Made by a program: the position numbers and the translations under genes
In this document: piece by piece, positions 9,167 to 17,138 of the stretch
How the letters are laid out: every line of letters begins with the position of its first letter
Numbering within the stretch: position 1 is the stretch's first letter
Assembly (NCBI GenBank): GCA_022841465.1
Contig: JALHRL010000001.1
Span: 248,001 to 312,000 of the forward strand
Origin: Bacteroidia bacterium
Lineage (GTDB): Bacteria; Bacteroidota; Bacteroidia; B-17B0; Aurantibacillaceae
DNA: 64,000 nt
Reading direction: 5' to 3'
Notes under the pieces: model-generated
The model's input: only the letters and a program-made list of their open reading frames with translations
What the model was told of the DNA's origin: nothing
The model's database searches: none

Positions 9167-10038
9167 TATGCTGCGAATTTTAATCGTTTAAGTTTGGATT
9201 CTAAATTTTTAACCGAGATGTTTTTAATACTTGGTTTTACTGTTTGAACAATTACTTGGATTTTTGTAGGGTCGTAATTCATCACAAGCATTTCTGTTTT
9301 CTTTTTATCAGTGTGCTTTGTTACCGCAACTGATTTTTCAATCTTCTTTATTTTCCACTTGTACTTTTTGATGTACTGAGATAAAATAGGAGAAGGATAG
9401 GAACTCAGTAAAAATTTACCTTTTATTTTTACTAGAGTATCTAACAGTTGTTTGTAATCTTCTTCAGAATACCCTTTGTAATGTCCCATATCAGAACCGA
9501 TATATGGAGGGTCGCAATAAATGAATGTGTCTTTAGTATCACTTCTTTGAATGACTTTAATGGCATCGTTGTTCTCAATTTGTACCATTCGTAAACGGTC
9601 GGCATAGGCTTTTGTAAAACCATCCCTTTTATTGGCGAGTGATTTTTCCTTGGCATTCTCTTTACCAAATCCCCAGGAGCCAATCATACTTGCAAAACCT
9701 TGATTGGTTAATACCCACAATGCCCATGCACGTTTTACATCGGTGAACAAATCGGGATGTTCATATACCACCATCGCTTTTTTATAATGCTCACGGCTAT
9801 GTAATGTCCCTTGTAACTCTTTTTGTAGTTCAGTAAATTTTGTTTTAACCACTTTAAAAAAGTTTATTACCTCTCCATTTTTATCGTTGATAATCTCAAC
9901 TTCGGATTTAGGTTTAGCAAAAAACAATGCGCCACCTCCAAAGAATGGTTCGCAATAAATCGTATGAGCCGGTATAATTTCCAACAAGTGTTTTATCATA
10001 TTCTGTTTACCTCCGTAATAGGTGATAGGTGTCTTCAT
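9166..10038 (-). CDS. Dam-type DNA adenine N6-methyltransferase
   Basis: 290 aa, class D12 MTase. The N-terminal SAM-binding region is TPITYYGGKQNMIKHLL (3-19), followed by CEPFFGGGALFF. The catalytic motif IV is DPPY near residue 172 (FIYCDPPYIGSDMGHY). Sequence specificity is not readable. No restriction enzyme lies beside it, so it is most likely an orphan methylase of the element, protecting its DNA or regulating it. Start and stop abut the neighbouring genes with one shared base on each side. Confidence 0.92.
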   Translation of the reverse strand: MKTPITYYGGKQNMIKHLLEIIPAHTIYCEPFFGGGALFFAKPKSEVEIINDKNGEVINFFKVVKTKFTELQKELQGTLHSREHYKKAMVVYEHPDLFTDVKRAWALWVLTNQGFASMIGSWGFGKENAKEKSLANKRDGFTKAYADRLRMVQIENNDAIKVIQRSDTKDTFIYCDPPYIGSDMGHYKGYSEEDYKQLLDTLVKIKGKFLLSSYPSPILSQYIKKYKWKIKKIEKSVAVTKHTDKKKTEMLVMNYDPTKIQVIVQTVKPSIKNISVKNLESKLKRLKFAA

Positions 10039-12044
10039 TAAGCCGCTTGTTTAAAATTCAACAGTTCTAATTGCAATTCAAGAGTTAAGTTCTTTATTGA
10101 ATCATCATTTTTTAATTCAATTACTTGCATTCCGATTAATCGTTCTGCAATAGCCCGAACAACTGGAACACTCACGGCATTACCTAATAATTTGTAGCGT
10201 TGTGAATCTGATATTTCTGAAACCGAACCGTTAAATATTCCGGGTCTCGTCCAGTTATCTTTAAAGCCTTGTAAGCGTTCGCATTCGATAGGAGTTAATC
10301 TTCTTAAGTTATTTTTAGCAAGCGTATATTGTTGCACACCTGTATCAATCGTTCCCGCAATTCCTTTTCCTACACGTCCTCTTCGTTTGTTCGCTTCCAA
10401 ATAAGAAAGATTAATACTGTCTCCTTTTTTAGCTGTAGCATACCCTTTCTGCGTGTCTTCAGGAATATAAAACACTCCGTTCTTTGTCCAATTATCAGGG
10501 AAGCCTTGTAAGCGTTCGCACTCGGTTGGAGTTAATCGTCTTATTTTTTTATTGACTAAATAATTTCCTGTTTGAGATCCGCTTCCGTGACCGGATGATT
10601 TGATTGTTTTTGAAATACCGTTTTTAGAATCATACAAACGATTGTGTTCTGATTCATTTTTAGTGAGCTCGCGTAACATGACCATACTGTCCTTTTGAAC
10701 AGAGGTTAATTGATTGGCGATATTATCTTTTCGAGATTCAATTTTTCCCCCTTGCCCTTTGTAATTGCGGGTACGATAAGCCACTCCGTTAGCTATCAAC
10801 GGTTGTCTTATCCAGTCCTGCTGCGTATTCAGAGTCGGGCTTTGTTTCATTTTGGATAAATTCCATTTGGTGGAAGAGCCTTTCCAATGCAATACATAAG
10901 GAGAACGGTGAGTGCTTTCTCCAACTTTAGTATCGATGGTCGGGCTTATAGTTTTCCTTTGAGATTTTTCTTTATCGAACGCATCACTCCCTTGAGTGCT
11001 TTCTCCGATAGGAAATATTTGGGATTGGGTTTTGCCTCTAAGACATCCGACAAAGTAAACCCGCTCTCTGTTTTGGGGTAGAAACCAGCTAGTATTAAGC
11101 AATTGCCATTGGACGTCATAAATCCCAAGGTCGGCAAACGTTTGCAGTATGACTTCAAAGTCTTTGCCTTGGTTACTGGAGAATAACCCTTTGACGTTTT
11201 CAAAGATAAAAACATCGGGTCTGCATTCCCTAATAATTCTAACTGCTTCAAAAAATAAGTTGCTTCGTTTTCCTTTAAGCCCTTTGCGTTTGCCAGCAAT
11301 GGAAATATCCTGGCAGGGTGAACCAAAGCAGATAATGTTTGGCTGTTGGATTTTTTTGGTGTTGATTTTCGTAACATCGCCAAGGTTGATTGAGTTTTTA
11401 AAATTGTATTGATAATTAGCCACTGCATATTTATCAATCTCAGAAAAATAATGTTGCTTGATGTGGTAACCAGCTTCTTCTAATCCTTTTGAAAAGCCTC
11501 CTGTGCCACTGAATAAATCAAGCAGAATAATTTCATTCTTTTTTGATTTAGGTTCGTTGATACTATTTACAGATGATGAGTTTGATTTGTAAATAGTATC
11601 AAGTCCATTTAGTCCTTCATCTGCGAATGAATAATGTCCTTCTTTTGTTATAATAATGTGATCTATTAATTCAAGCTCCATAAATTTGGCAGCCTCTTTT
11701 AATTTTTTTGTAATGCTGATATCTGATTCACTTGGGTTTAAATTCCCACTTGGATGATTGTGTGAAAGAATAATCCCTGTGCTTGCGCTTTTTAATGCTC
11801 CTACTAAAATTAAACGGATGTCAACTACTGTTCCTGTTATCCCTCCAATAGAATGTTTGGTATAGCCGAGCAGTTCCCCTGAATTATTTAAATACAAGAC
11901 CATCATCTGTTCCCGTAACTCTAATTCCTCATGTTTAAAAATTTCTCTCAAAACCAAATCAGCTTCATGTGATGCTTTGATTTTAACCCTCTCCGATTTT
12001 TTAACCGGATTGATGTAACTTAATTTTATTTCGGGTAGTTTCAT
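10038..12044 (-). CDS. Fusion of RadC-like JAB domain and DNA cytosine-5 methyltransferase
   Basis: 668 aa from ATG 12044; a longer in-frame start at 12080 falls inside the terminator hairpin and is rejected. Residues 1-145 are a RadC/JAB domain with JAMM motif HNHPSGNLNPSESD near 95. From about 180 the C5-MTase begins (LLDLFSGTGGFSKGLEEAG), with catalytic PCQDIS near 240, ENVKG and QNRERVYFVG. The C-terminal half is unusually long and holds two copies of motif IX (LTPxECERLQGFxDNWT, near 505 and 585), then LGNAVSVPVVRAIAERL (motif X). The duplicated target-recognition region suggests a multispecific phage-type methylase. Free-standing RadC-like JAB genes are common on mobile elements; this fusion is unusual. 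Confidence 0.9.
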   Translation of the reverse strand: MKLPEIKLSYINPVKKSERVKIKASHEADLVLREIFKHEELELREQMMVLYLNNSGELLGYTKHSIGGITGTVVDIRLILVGALKSASTGIILSHNHPSGNLNPSESDISITKKLKEAAKFMELELIDHIIITKEGHYSFADEGLNGLDTIYKSNSSSVNSINEPKSKKNEIILLDLFSGTGGFSKGLEEAGYHIKQHYFSEIDKYAVANYQYNFKNSINLGDVTKINTKKIQQPNIICFGSPCQDISIAGKRKGLKGKRSNLFFEAVRIIRECRPDVFIFENVKGLFSSNQGKDFEVILQTFADLGIYDVQWQLLNTSWFLPQNRERVYFVGCLRGKTQSQIFPIGESTQGSDAFDKEKSQRKTISPTIDTKVGESTHRSPYVLHWKGSSTKWNLSKMKQSPTLNTQQDWIRQPLIANGVAYRTRNYKGQGGKIESRKDNIANQLTSVQKDSMVMLRELTKNESEHNRLYDSKNGISKTIKSSGHGSGSQTGNYLVNKKIRRLTPTECERLQGFPDNWTKNGVFYIPEDTQKGYATAKKGDSINLSYLEANKRRGRVGKGIAGTIDTGVQQYTLAKNNLRRLTPIECERLQGFKDNWTRPGIFNGSVSEISDSQRYKLLGNAVSVPVVRAIAERLIGMQVIELKNDDSIKNLTLELQLELLNFKQAA

Positions 12045-12056
12045 TCGTTTAATAAT

Positions 12057-12089
12057 AAAAGCAGGATGTGAATTCCACATCCTGCTTTT
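12057..12089. terminator. Strong hairpin between structural/lysis genes and DNA-modification genes
   Basis: AAAAGCAGGATGTG, loop AATTC, CACATCCTGCTTTT: a perfect 14-bp stem with A/T flanks, working in either direction. It sits between the stop of the 190-aa gene and the start of the methyltransferase fusion. It should separate, or attenuate into, the downstream DNA-processing genes. Confidence 0.8.
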
Positions 12090-12097
12090 GATTTATA

Positions 12098-12670
12098 CTA
12101 GCTGTATGCTAACGATTTACGATTGTCCCAAATCTTATCAAATAGTCTATTACCTGCCGCCCATTGGTAAGTTAATACACCTTTGTTATTGGTTACTTTT
12201 TGAATTGCCCATACTGGCTCACGTGTTGCTGCACCGGGTACGGTAAATCCATAATACACCATGTTAGGATTAGTCTCATCCACAGCCATTGGTTCGTAGA
12301 ACACTTTATCGTTAATAGTGTTAATTCTATCTCTGATATCGCTTACATACGACCTCATGGTTTGCATTTCTGTAATTTGCTCGATTTGTTTTGATTCCGT
12401 AGCAAGATGATCACCAGTTACAACGCTTCCTGATTGAAGCATTTCTATAATTTTGTCACGAAGATTATCAACACTTGTAGATACAGGATTTGTGACAATA
12501 GATTGATCCACAAAAATGTTGTACAACGCTCCTTCGCCAATGTCAATTCGGATAATGGTATCTCTCACGACATCTATTTCCCGAATCTGCGCTTTCATTA
12601 CAAATCGGGAACCAGTCTCATTAATGATTTTTAAACTGGAGCCATTATTAATAATTTCAGTTGTTGTCAT
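12098..12670 (-). CDS. Putative phage-type structural protein with C-terminal WDxR-SLxY motif
   Basis: 190 aa. The N-terminal part (1-70) is beta-rich and the middle (80-125) helical. The C-terminal block YYGFTVPGAATREPVW, followed by YQWAAGNRLFDKIWDN and RKSLAYS, resembles a C-terminal motif I associate with phage virion or fibre-associated proteins, in which a 'W..D.R..L.Y' ending recurs. That comparison is from memory and needs a profile search. No signal peptide or membrane segment. It is the last gene before the 12057 hairpin, so it is transcribed with the lysis-like cassette. Confidence 0.5.
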   Translation of the reverse strand: MTTTEIINNGSSLKIINETGSRFVMKAQIREIDVVRDTIIRIDIGEGALYNIFVDQSIVTNPVSTSVDNLRDKIIEMLQSGSVVTGDHLATESKQIEQITEMQTMRSYVSDIRDRINTINDKVFYEPMAVDETNPNMVYYGFTVPGAATREPVWAIQKVTNNKGVLTYQWAAGNRLFDKIWDNRKSLAYS

Positions 12671-12684
12671 ATTTTTTAATTTTT

Positions 12685-12861
12685 TTAGTTATTATCGCCC
12701 TTGTCTTTTATTGCCCCCACAACCACTTCGCCTATAACTGCTCCAATAAATCCTCCAATCATTACATAAGGAACTACATCTTTTGATGATTCCTTTGCAT
12801 AGAAATAACTAATTAAAGAAGCAGCGAGCGTTACAGTTGATACAATTGTTTTTTCTTTCAT
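12685..12861 (-). CDS. 58-aa two-segment membrane protein, holin-like
   Basis: A short ORF filling the gap between its neighbours (6 bases from the upstream gene). It begins MKEKTIVSTVTLAASLISYF, continues through a polar YAKESSKD turn into a second glycine-rich segment (PYVMIGGFIGAVIGEVVVGA), and ends in a charged tail (IKDKGDNN). Two membrane segments, small size and position in the lysis-like cassette fit a holin or antiholin. A structural membrane protein is the alternative. The ATG at 12859-12861 follows an A-rich leader without a clear Shine-Dalgarno. Confidence 0.65.
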   Translation of the reverse strand: MKEKTIVSTVTLAASLISYFYAKESSKDVVPYVMIGGFIGAVIGEVVVGAIKDKGDNN

Positions 12862-12867
12862 GCGTAT

Positions 12868-13515
12868 TTATTGCCTTGAGTGGATTAATAAACTTGTAGT
12901 TAAACCGGAGAGAACTAGAAAACCAGCCGCCAACACTTTATTTTGAATTTGTTTCTTTCGCTGTTGCTTATAAGCAGTTTCCAGATCCTCTGTTAACTTT
13001 CGTTCTCGTTTCAGATTATCATCGCTTATACTTTTGAGGTGCGTATAAGAAATTTGACAAACAACAATTTCTGAATCCTTGACCGCAACTATATTGTGGA
13101 GTTGTATAATCGTAGTTTCATAATTGCTTTGCGTGCTATCTACCCAAAAGACATAACCTGAAACCTCCTCTTTTAGCGAATCACAATCATTTAACTTTTG
13201 CTGAACGCTTAAACCGGATGTATCTTTCTCAATCAAACTCACTACATTAAATTTGGATTGCTCCAGTTTTATTTTGGTAGCGATAAGTTGTTTCTGAGTT
13301 TTATTTAAGACCCTTTCTAAACTGTCCGAATGAACTTTTAAAAGTGTGAATGCTTCTCGGTAATGATTGTCGACAAGGCTTACTTCTTTCTCCGCTTTTT
13401 TGATTTGTTCTTTATCAGGCTTTAAATGCTCTGTATCATTTGAGCATGTATTTAGTAAGAGGAATAAGCCGATGCACAAGGCTGTAATTAAAATAACGAT
13501 TGGTACTTTTTTCAT
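12868..13515 (-). CDS. Coiled-coil protein with lipobox-like N-terminus and C-terminal membrane segment (u-spanin-like)
   Basis: 215 aa. N-terminal hydrophobic segment (PIVILITALCIGLFLLLNTC) with Cys24 in a lipobox-like position. Then about 165 residues of charged, mostly helical sequence with heptad character. The C-terminal membrane helix is at about 191-211 (VLAAGFLVLSGLTTSLLIH), followed by three residues. An outer-membrane lipoprotein end joined by a periplasmic coil to an inner-membrane helix is the topology of unimolecular spanins (phage T1 gp11). Position among amidase and holin-like genes supports this. The lipobox (L-N-T-C) is imperfect, so a two-anchor inner-membrane protein remains possible. 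Confidence 0.55.
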   Translation of the reverse strand: MKKVPIVILITALCIGLFLLLNTCSNDTEHLKPDKEQIKKAEKEVSLVDNHYREAFTLLKVHSDSLERVLNKTQKQLIATKIKLEQSKFNVVSLIEKDTSGLSVQQKLNDCDSLKEEVSGYVFWVDSTQSNYETTIIQLHNIVAVKDSEIVVCQISYTHLKSISDDNLKRERKLTEDLETAYKQQRKKQIQNKVLAAGFLVLSGLTTSLLIHSRQ

Positions 13516-13546
13516 ATTTTATCTTTGTTTTTAGAATGATTAATTT

Positions 13547-13783
13547 TTATTTTCTCTGTGAACCGATTTTGGATTTGCGTTCTAAAGAATAACCGAATGT
13601 TCCTGCACCCACCATACTGATGAAAGCATAGAACATATATTCGGGAACGGCCACTTCAAAGAACTGCTGACCAATCCAACTAACGATGGACATAAGTACA
13701 TAGAGCATGGTAAATAATTCTCTGAGAGAAAAATTACCGTCTTTGTCCTTTAGTAATTGATGAATGATGTCTTTAATTTTCAT
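13547..13783 (-). CDS. Holin-like two-helix membrane protein
   Basis: 78 aa from ATG 13783; a longer start at 13852 would overlap the upstream gene by 80 bases. An amphipathic start (KIKDIIHQLLKDKDGNFS) precedes two membrane helices (about 24-43, LFTMLYVLMSIVSWIG; about 48-68, PEYMFYAFISMVGAGTFGY). A positive tail (ERKSKIGSQRK) follows. Short loop, basic C-terminus and overlap with the transpeptidase-like gene (11 bases) are typical of class II holins. Sequence families of holins are too diverse for certainty. Confidence 0.6.
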   Translation of the reverse strand: MKIKDIIHQLLKDKDGNFSLRELFTMLYVLMSIVSWIGQQFFEVAVPEYMFYAFISMVGAGTFGYSLERKSKIGSQRK

Positions 13784-14489
13784 TGTCTGTTTTTTCTTTT
13801 CGTTTAAATAATTCAACAATTTTCTTTCTGCTTTTAAAAGAAAAATATCCAACTGCTATCAGTCCAAGAGTTCCTATACCGTATGCAGCACGCCTTATGT
13901 TTTCTCTTTTTACCACTCTGAAATCTATCAGGGTATAAGTAAATTTGTTACCATATAACTGGTTGTGGCGTTCGCATAGTTTTAAAAACTCCTGAAAGGC
14001 ATCGGCATTTTCAAATACCTGGCATCCTGCCGAATACTTATCGACTGTTCTCGTAGTACCTGTTTTATTGGCTCTGTGGATATTGATTCCGTACAGTCCT
14101 GTTGTTTTTGTACCATTGAGAAAATCGAGTTTTGCATTTCGGTCGTAATCACGAATCACCGTCACGGGTTTGCGTTGTACTAAGGCTTTGTATTTTCCCT
14201 GATGCATTCCTAACTGATAGGTATTGAGATACTGTCCTTCTGAGAGAATGGCAGTACCCTGTTTTTGCAATGGGTTTTTTAACCAAAAAGTACCGGGGTC
14301 GGTTGTGGCTTTAAATACATGATAGTTCCACTTGATCGGGCTAATCTTATAGAACACATGAATCTCGTCATCAAATTTGTTGGGCTCGGTGCTGTTTCCA
14401 CGCAAGCCTACAATGTTGAGTTCGTAAGGACGAGTATAAAGCTCATAACGTTTGTGACGAAGTATGGTTCGTAATTTTCCAAGTATCAT
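13773..14489 (-). CDS. L,D-transpeptidase (YkuD)-like protein with C-terminal membrane anchor
   Basis: 238 aa. The catalytic signature of the YkuD fold is visible: His138 (YGINIHRA), then Ser153-x-x-Cys156 (KYSAGCQVF), matching H-x(14-17)-S/T-x-G-C. A membrane helix lies at about 201-220 (AAYGIGTLGLIAVGYFSF) with a basic tail. YkuD proteins cross-link or trim peptidoglycan. In a lysis-like cassette it may act as a wall-modifying or wall-cleaving enzyme. It starts one base after the amidase stop, so the two are coupled. Confidence 0.75.
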   Translation of the reverse strand: MILGKLRTILRHKRYELYTRPYELNIVGLRGNSTEPNKFDDEIHVFYKISPIKWNYHVFKATTDPGTFWLKNPLQKQGTAILSEGQYLNTYQLGMHQGKYKALVQRKPVTVIRDYDRNAKLDFLNGTKTTGLYGINIHRANKTGTTRTVDKYSAGCQVFENADAFQEFLKLCERHNQLYGNKFTYTLIDFRVVKRENIRRAAYGIGTLGLIAVGYFSFKSRKKIVELFKRKEKTDNEN

Positions 14490-14490
14490 C

Positions 14491-14937
14491 TTATGCTGCG
14501 TTACCTAAATCGGGTTCGTAATTTTTTAACCAATCTTTTACATCAAAGCAGGGGCAGGCTTTGTGTACATTTGGAAAATCACGATGTCCTAATACTTCAG
14601 CAGAAGGATATTTTTCAGTGAGTGATACAATCAAATCGAACATCGCGTGTTTTTGCGAATCGCTTCGATTGTCAATTGGTTTTCCTTCTTTATCAATGCC
14701 ACCTAAATAGGCGATATTGATACAGGCGGAGTTATGTAAATACACACCGTTACTGTTTCTATTTTCATCCAACAATTGAATGACTGTGCCATCACGTTGA
14801 ATAAAATAATGGTAACCGGGTGTGTCTCCCCATCCTCGTTGTTCTTTCCAATAACGTTTGATAGACTCAAGCGTAGTATTGGTTGGTGTGGCAGTACAAT
14901 GCACCACAATGTATTTTATGTTTCTAGGGTTGTTCAT
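14491..14937 (-). CDS. N-acetylmuramoyl-L-alanine amidase, T7-lysozyme type (endolysin)
   Basis: 148 aa, an entire Amidase_2/PGRP-like domain. Zinc ligands by pattern are His13 (VVHCTAT), His118 (LGHRD) and Cys128 (KACPCFD). The conserved GYHYFIQRDG (41-50) and YLGGIDKEGKP follow the T7 lysozyme layout closely, including the Lys before the ACP cysteine. No signal peptide, so it needs a holin to reach the wall: the expected endolysin design. It overlaps the upstream annexin-like gene by 4 bases. Confidence 0.93.
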   Translation of the reverse strand: MNNPRNIKYIVVHCTATPTNTTLESIKRYWKEQRGWGDTPGYHYFIQRDGTVIQLLDENRNSNGVYLHNSACINIAYLGGIDKEGKPIDNRSDSQKHAMFDLIVSLTEKYPSAEVLGHRDFPNVHKACPCFDVKDWLKNYEPDLGNAA

Positions 14938-15629
14938 TTTTTCTTTTTTGTGGTTATTATTTTCATCCAGTCTGCATACTGTCCGAATTCGGCTTCTGCT
15001 TTCATATCATCAAGCATATTCGTTCCGTATAATTTTTTGAATGAGACGGCTGTTTGGATAAAAGCGGTTTGCGTAGGTATTTCGTTAAACACTGCAACAA
15101 TTGCATCTGCATCTGTACCCGGCACAAAACCATATACTTTATCAAAGGCGGCTTTTAATCGTTTTGCCCACGCATCGTAAGCATTAATCGTTGGTGCTTG
15201 CCCTTTCTTTGTCGGCTTGCCTGCAATGATCTGTAACATCTCATTGTACTCGGTGCTTTGTAACTCATCACTCATGTCCTTTAATAAATTGGAGTTGTAG
15301 AGTTTTTGATAAGACTTCTGAACTTTTGCAAATTCATCTTTACTGCTAATTTGCCGAAGAGCATTTCTTAAGGCGGTTGTATTTGTTCCCCACCAACCGT
15401 CATTTTCAAAAGCCATTTTAATTTGCTTGGCGATTGTTGCAGAAGATCCGTCTTCAAAACTTTGGTTCTCTTCTTTATTGGCAACCTTGTTTAAAATCAA
15501 CTTCCTTCCGAAGTACACACCACCACCCAATACCGCTAAACCAATCGCTGAGTAAAGGAGTTTTTCCTTTATGCTCAATCCTTGCTCTTTTGGATTTTCT
15601 GTATGATTATATGGTACTATTTCCTGCAT
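14934..15629 (-). CDS. Membrane-anchored protein with two annexin-like repeats
   Basis: 231 aa. A cytoplasmic N-terminus of about 22 residues, then a membrane helix (LLYSAIGLAVLGGGVYFG, about 24-41), then two helical repeats. Repeat 1 (about 67-135) has WWGTNTTALRNALR and YQKLYNSNLLKDMSDEL. Repeat 2 (about 155-225) has GTDADAIVAVFNEI and FKKLYGTNMLDDMKAE. The GT(D/N) loop, the LYGxxLxDD helix and the following acidic residue match the annexin repeat, a calcium- and phospholipid-binding fold rarely reported in bacteria. Here it may tie the particle or lysis machinery to membranes; that is inference. Confidence 0.65.
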   Translation of the reverse strand: MQEIVPYNHTENPKEQGLSIKEKLLYSAIGLAVLGGGVYFGRKLILNKVANKEENQSFEDGSSATIAKQIKMAFENDGWWGTNTTALRNALRQISSKDEFAKVQKSYQKLYNSNLLKDMSDELQSTEYNEMLQIIAGKPTKKGQAPTINAYDAWAKRLKAAFDKVYGFVPGTDADAIVAVFNEIPTQTAFIQTAVSFKKLYGTNMLDDMKAEAEFGQYADWMKIITTKKKK

Positions 15630-15666
15630 TGTGTTTTAATTTTATTTGCCTGCGGTGACTCACCAC

Positions 15667-15849
15667 TTAAACTCCAAGCGCTTTTTTTGCGAGTGATAGT
15701 TTTACCGGATCGTTCTTAACGATGTGCGCCAATTTCTCCAGTTCTTTTACACTAAGGCGTGAAGCCAATACAGTAAGTGCATTCATCTTGGTGTCTGCTT
15801 CTTGTTCTGTTGGCGCTTCGATGCTGATATCGTAATTAAATTTTGCCAT
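15667..15849 (-). CDS. Small helical protein of unknown function
   Basis: 60 aa from ATG 15849 (MAKFNYDISIEAP). A beta-strand start is followed by two helices (EADTKMNALTVLASRL and VKELEKLAHIVKN) and a basic end. An in-frame start at 15897 would add 16 poorly conserved-looking residues across a small hairpin (15883-15903), so the shorter form is preferred. No domain recognised. It lies within the structural block, between the coiled-coil and annexin-like genes. Confidence 0.65.
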   Translation of the reverse strand: MAKFNYDISIEAPTEQEADTKMNALTVLASRLSVKELEKLAHIVKNDPVKLSLAKKALGV

Positions 15850-15931
15850 GTTTTTTTTCGTGTTGCACAGTTTTCCTTTAGACAGGTTGATTTGCACAAC
15901 CTGCTAAAAGATTTCTGTATGGATTAATGAT

Positions 15932-16798
15932 TTAGTTCTTGCCGATATTTTTCAGAACTTCAGTGACATTGATGTTTAATAATTCGGCTACGGGTTTTAG
16001 TTGCGTAGTGTCTTCTTCCAATTTTGTAATGACCTGAGTTAGAATAACAATCTCTTCATCATCAAAACTTTCGGCAATGCCCCGCATAAAGTTTAAGTAA
16101 CCTTTCTCTTCATCATTTAATTCAGGAGTATCACTCTTCTTTTTAAAACTGACTTCTGTTTCCTGAGTTGGAGTAGTAGTGCCACGTTCTTTATTGTCCT
16201 GCTCAATGATTCCGGCTAATGCTTCTCCGCCCGGTAACTTGGCAACCATTTGAGGGTTGCGTCTAACAATACCTTCTACGACTACTGATGCTAACTCGCC
16301 AAGATTGACATTTCCCCAATGCAGTTTTTTACTTCGGTACTCTTGTAGTTCAGCCGCTAACTTTTCCGCGTACTCTTCTGATTCTTTGAGTTGCTGTTTG
16401 GTTTGTTCCAGTTCTTTTACAAGGGCTTCATGCTCCCATCGCTCACGATGCGTTTGAAGTTTTTCCTCCATGCGGCTTTCAATTTCAATACCGCTTAATC
16501 CTTGCTGTTGAACAACTGTCTTTTGTTCTTCCTGCTTTTTCATACGGTACACATATTGATCGTTGCGTGGAGATTGAGAATTAGTGGAGTAAACCAATAT
16601 GCGAATGCGGTCGGTGTCTTCAGTCATATAATCCTCGTAAGAATCAAACTCCTGGATGTCGTTTGTTTTATGGACAGCTTTTAAATTATCGACATAGATT
16701 TCATAGTATCGTGCTGCGTTTCTATCCGCTTGTGTTTGCAGATACAATTTTAATTTGTCGATTTTTAACTGGTCGTATGTTTCGCTTGTGATTGCCAT
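15932..16798 (-). CDS. Coiled-coil protein of the virus-like module
   Basis: 288 aa, soluble. Residues 1-85 are helical and basic. A long coiled coil spans about 105-160 (ALVKELEQTKQQLKESEEYA). A central hydrophobic helix follows (ELASVVVEGIVRRNPQMVAKL), and the C-terminal helical bundle is acidic (ITKLEEDTTQLKPVAELLNI). It starts one base after the 112-aa gene. A scaffold or minor structural role is possible from position; no family recognised. Confidence 0.6.
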   Translation of the reverse strand: MAITSETYDQLKIDKLKLYLQTQADRNAARYYEIYVDNLKAVHKTNDIQEFDSYEDYMTEDTDRIRILVYSTNSQSPRNDQYVYRMKKQEEQKTVVQQQGLSGIEIESRMEEKLQTHRERWEHEALVKELEQTKQQLKESEEYAEKLAAELQEYRSKKLHWGNVNLGELASVVVEGIVRRNPQMVAKLPGGEALAGIIEQDNKERGTTTPTQETEVSFKKKSDTPELNDEEKGYLNFMRGIAESFDDEEIVILTQVITKLEEDTTQLKPVAELLNINVTEVLKNIGKN

Positions 16799-16799
16799 A

Positions 16800-17138
16800 T
16801 TATTTTTTCTCTTCCGTTTTTAAATGCTTTGGTATTACCTGAATGAAGCGCAAATGATTAGTTGTTGTTGAATAGTTATTTATGTAAATCACACCCTGAT
16901 GCTCGTAGCTCTGCTCATTGGTTTTACCAAAACTCAGATCGTACATGCCAAAATCCGATATTACACTAATACTGACCGGAGGATCTTCTACCAAAATGTA
17001 GAACTGATTGTAGGCTTCAAGCTCTAACAATTCTCCTGCTTGTAAAGTCAAGTGGCGAAAACGGATGTAATAGTTTTTACCGTAACCCAACTCTTCCATT
17101 CTGCGAGGGATGTATTCTAATGCGAGTGCTGTTGTCAT
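16800..17138 (-). CDS. Small beta-rich protein, candidate minor structural protein
   Basis: 112 aa, no signal or membrane segment. Alternating polar and hydrophobic strands dominate (YYIRFRHLTLQAGELLELEA, FYILVEDPPVSISVIS, HLRFIQVIPK), compatible with a single beta-sandwich. It overlaps the preceding gene by 4 bases (ATGA) and the next gene starts one base after its stop, so its dosage is tied to the two beta-rich proteins before it. No homologous family can be named from sequence alone. Confidence 0.6.
   Translation of the reverse strand: MTTALALEYIPRRMEELGYGKNYYIRFRHLTLQAGELLELEAYNQFYILVEDPPVSISVISDFGMYDLSFGKTNEQSYEHQGVIYINNYSTTTNHLRFIQVIPKHLKTEEKK

Noticed and set aside
10946-11437. 163-codon minus-strand frame inside the cytosine methyltransferase
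   Set aside because: Out-of-frame shadow of a gene with clear catalytic motifs; no family pattern of its own.
12045-12080. Upstream start extending the RadC-methyltransferase fusion
   Set aside because: The extra 12 codons lie in the 14-bp terminator hairpin and do not belong to the JAB domain.
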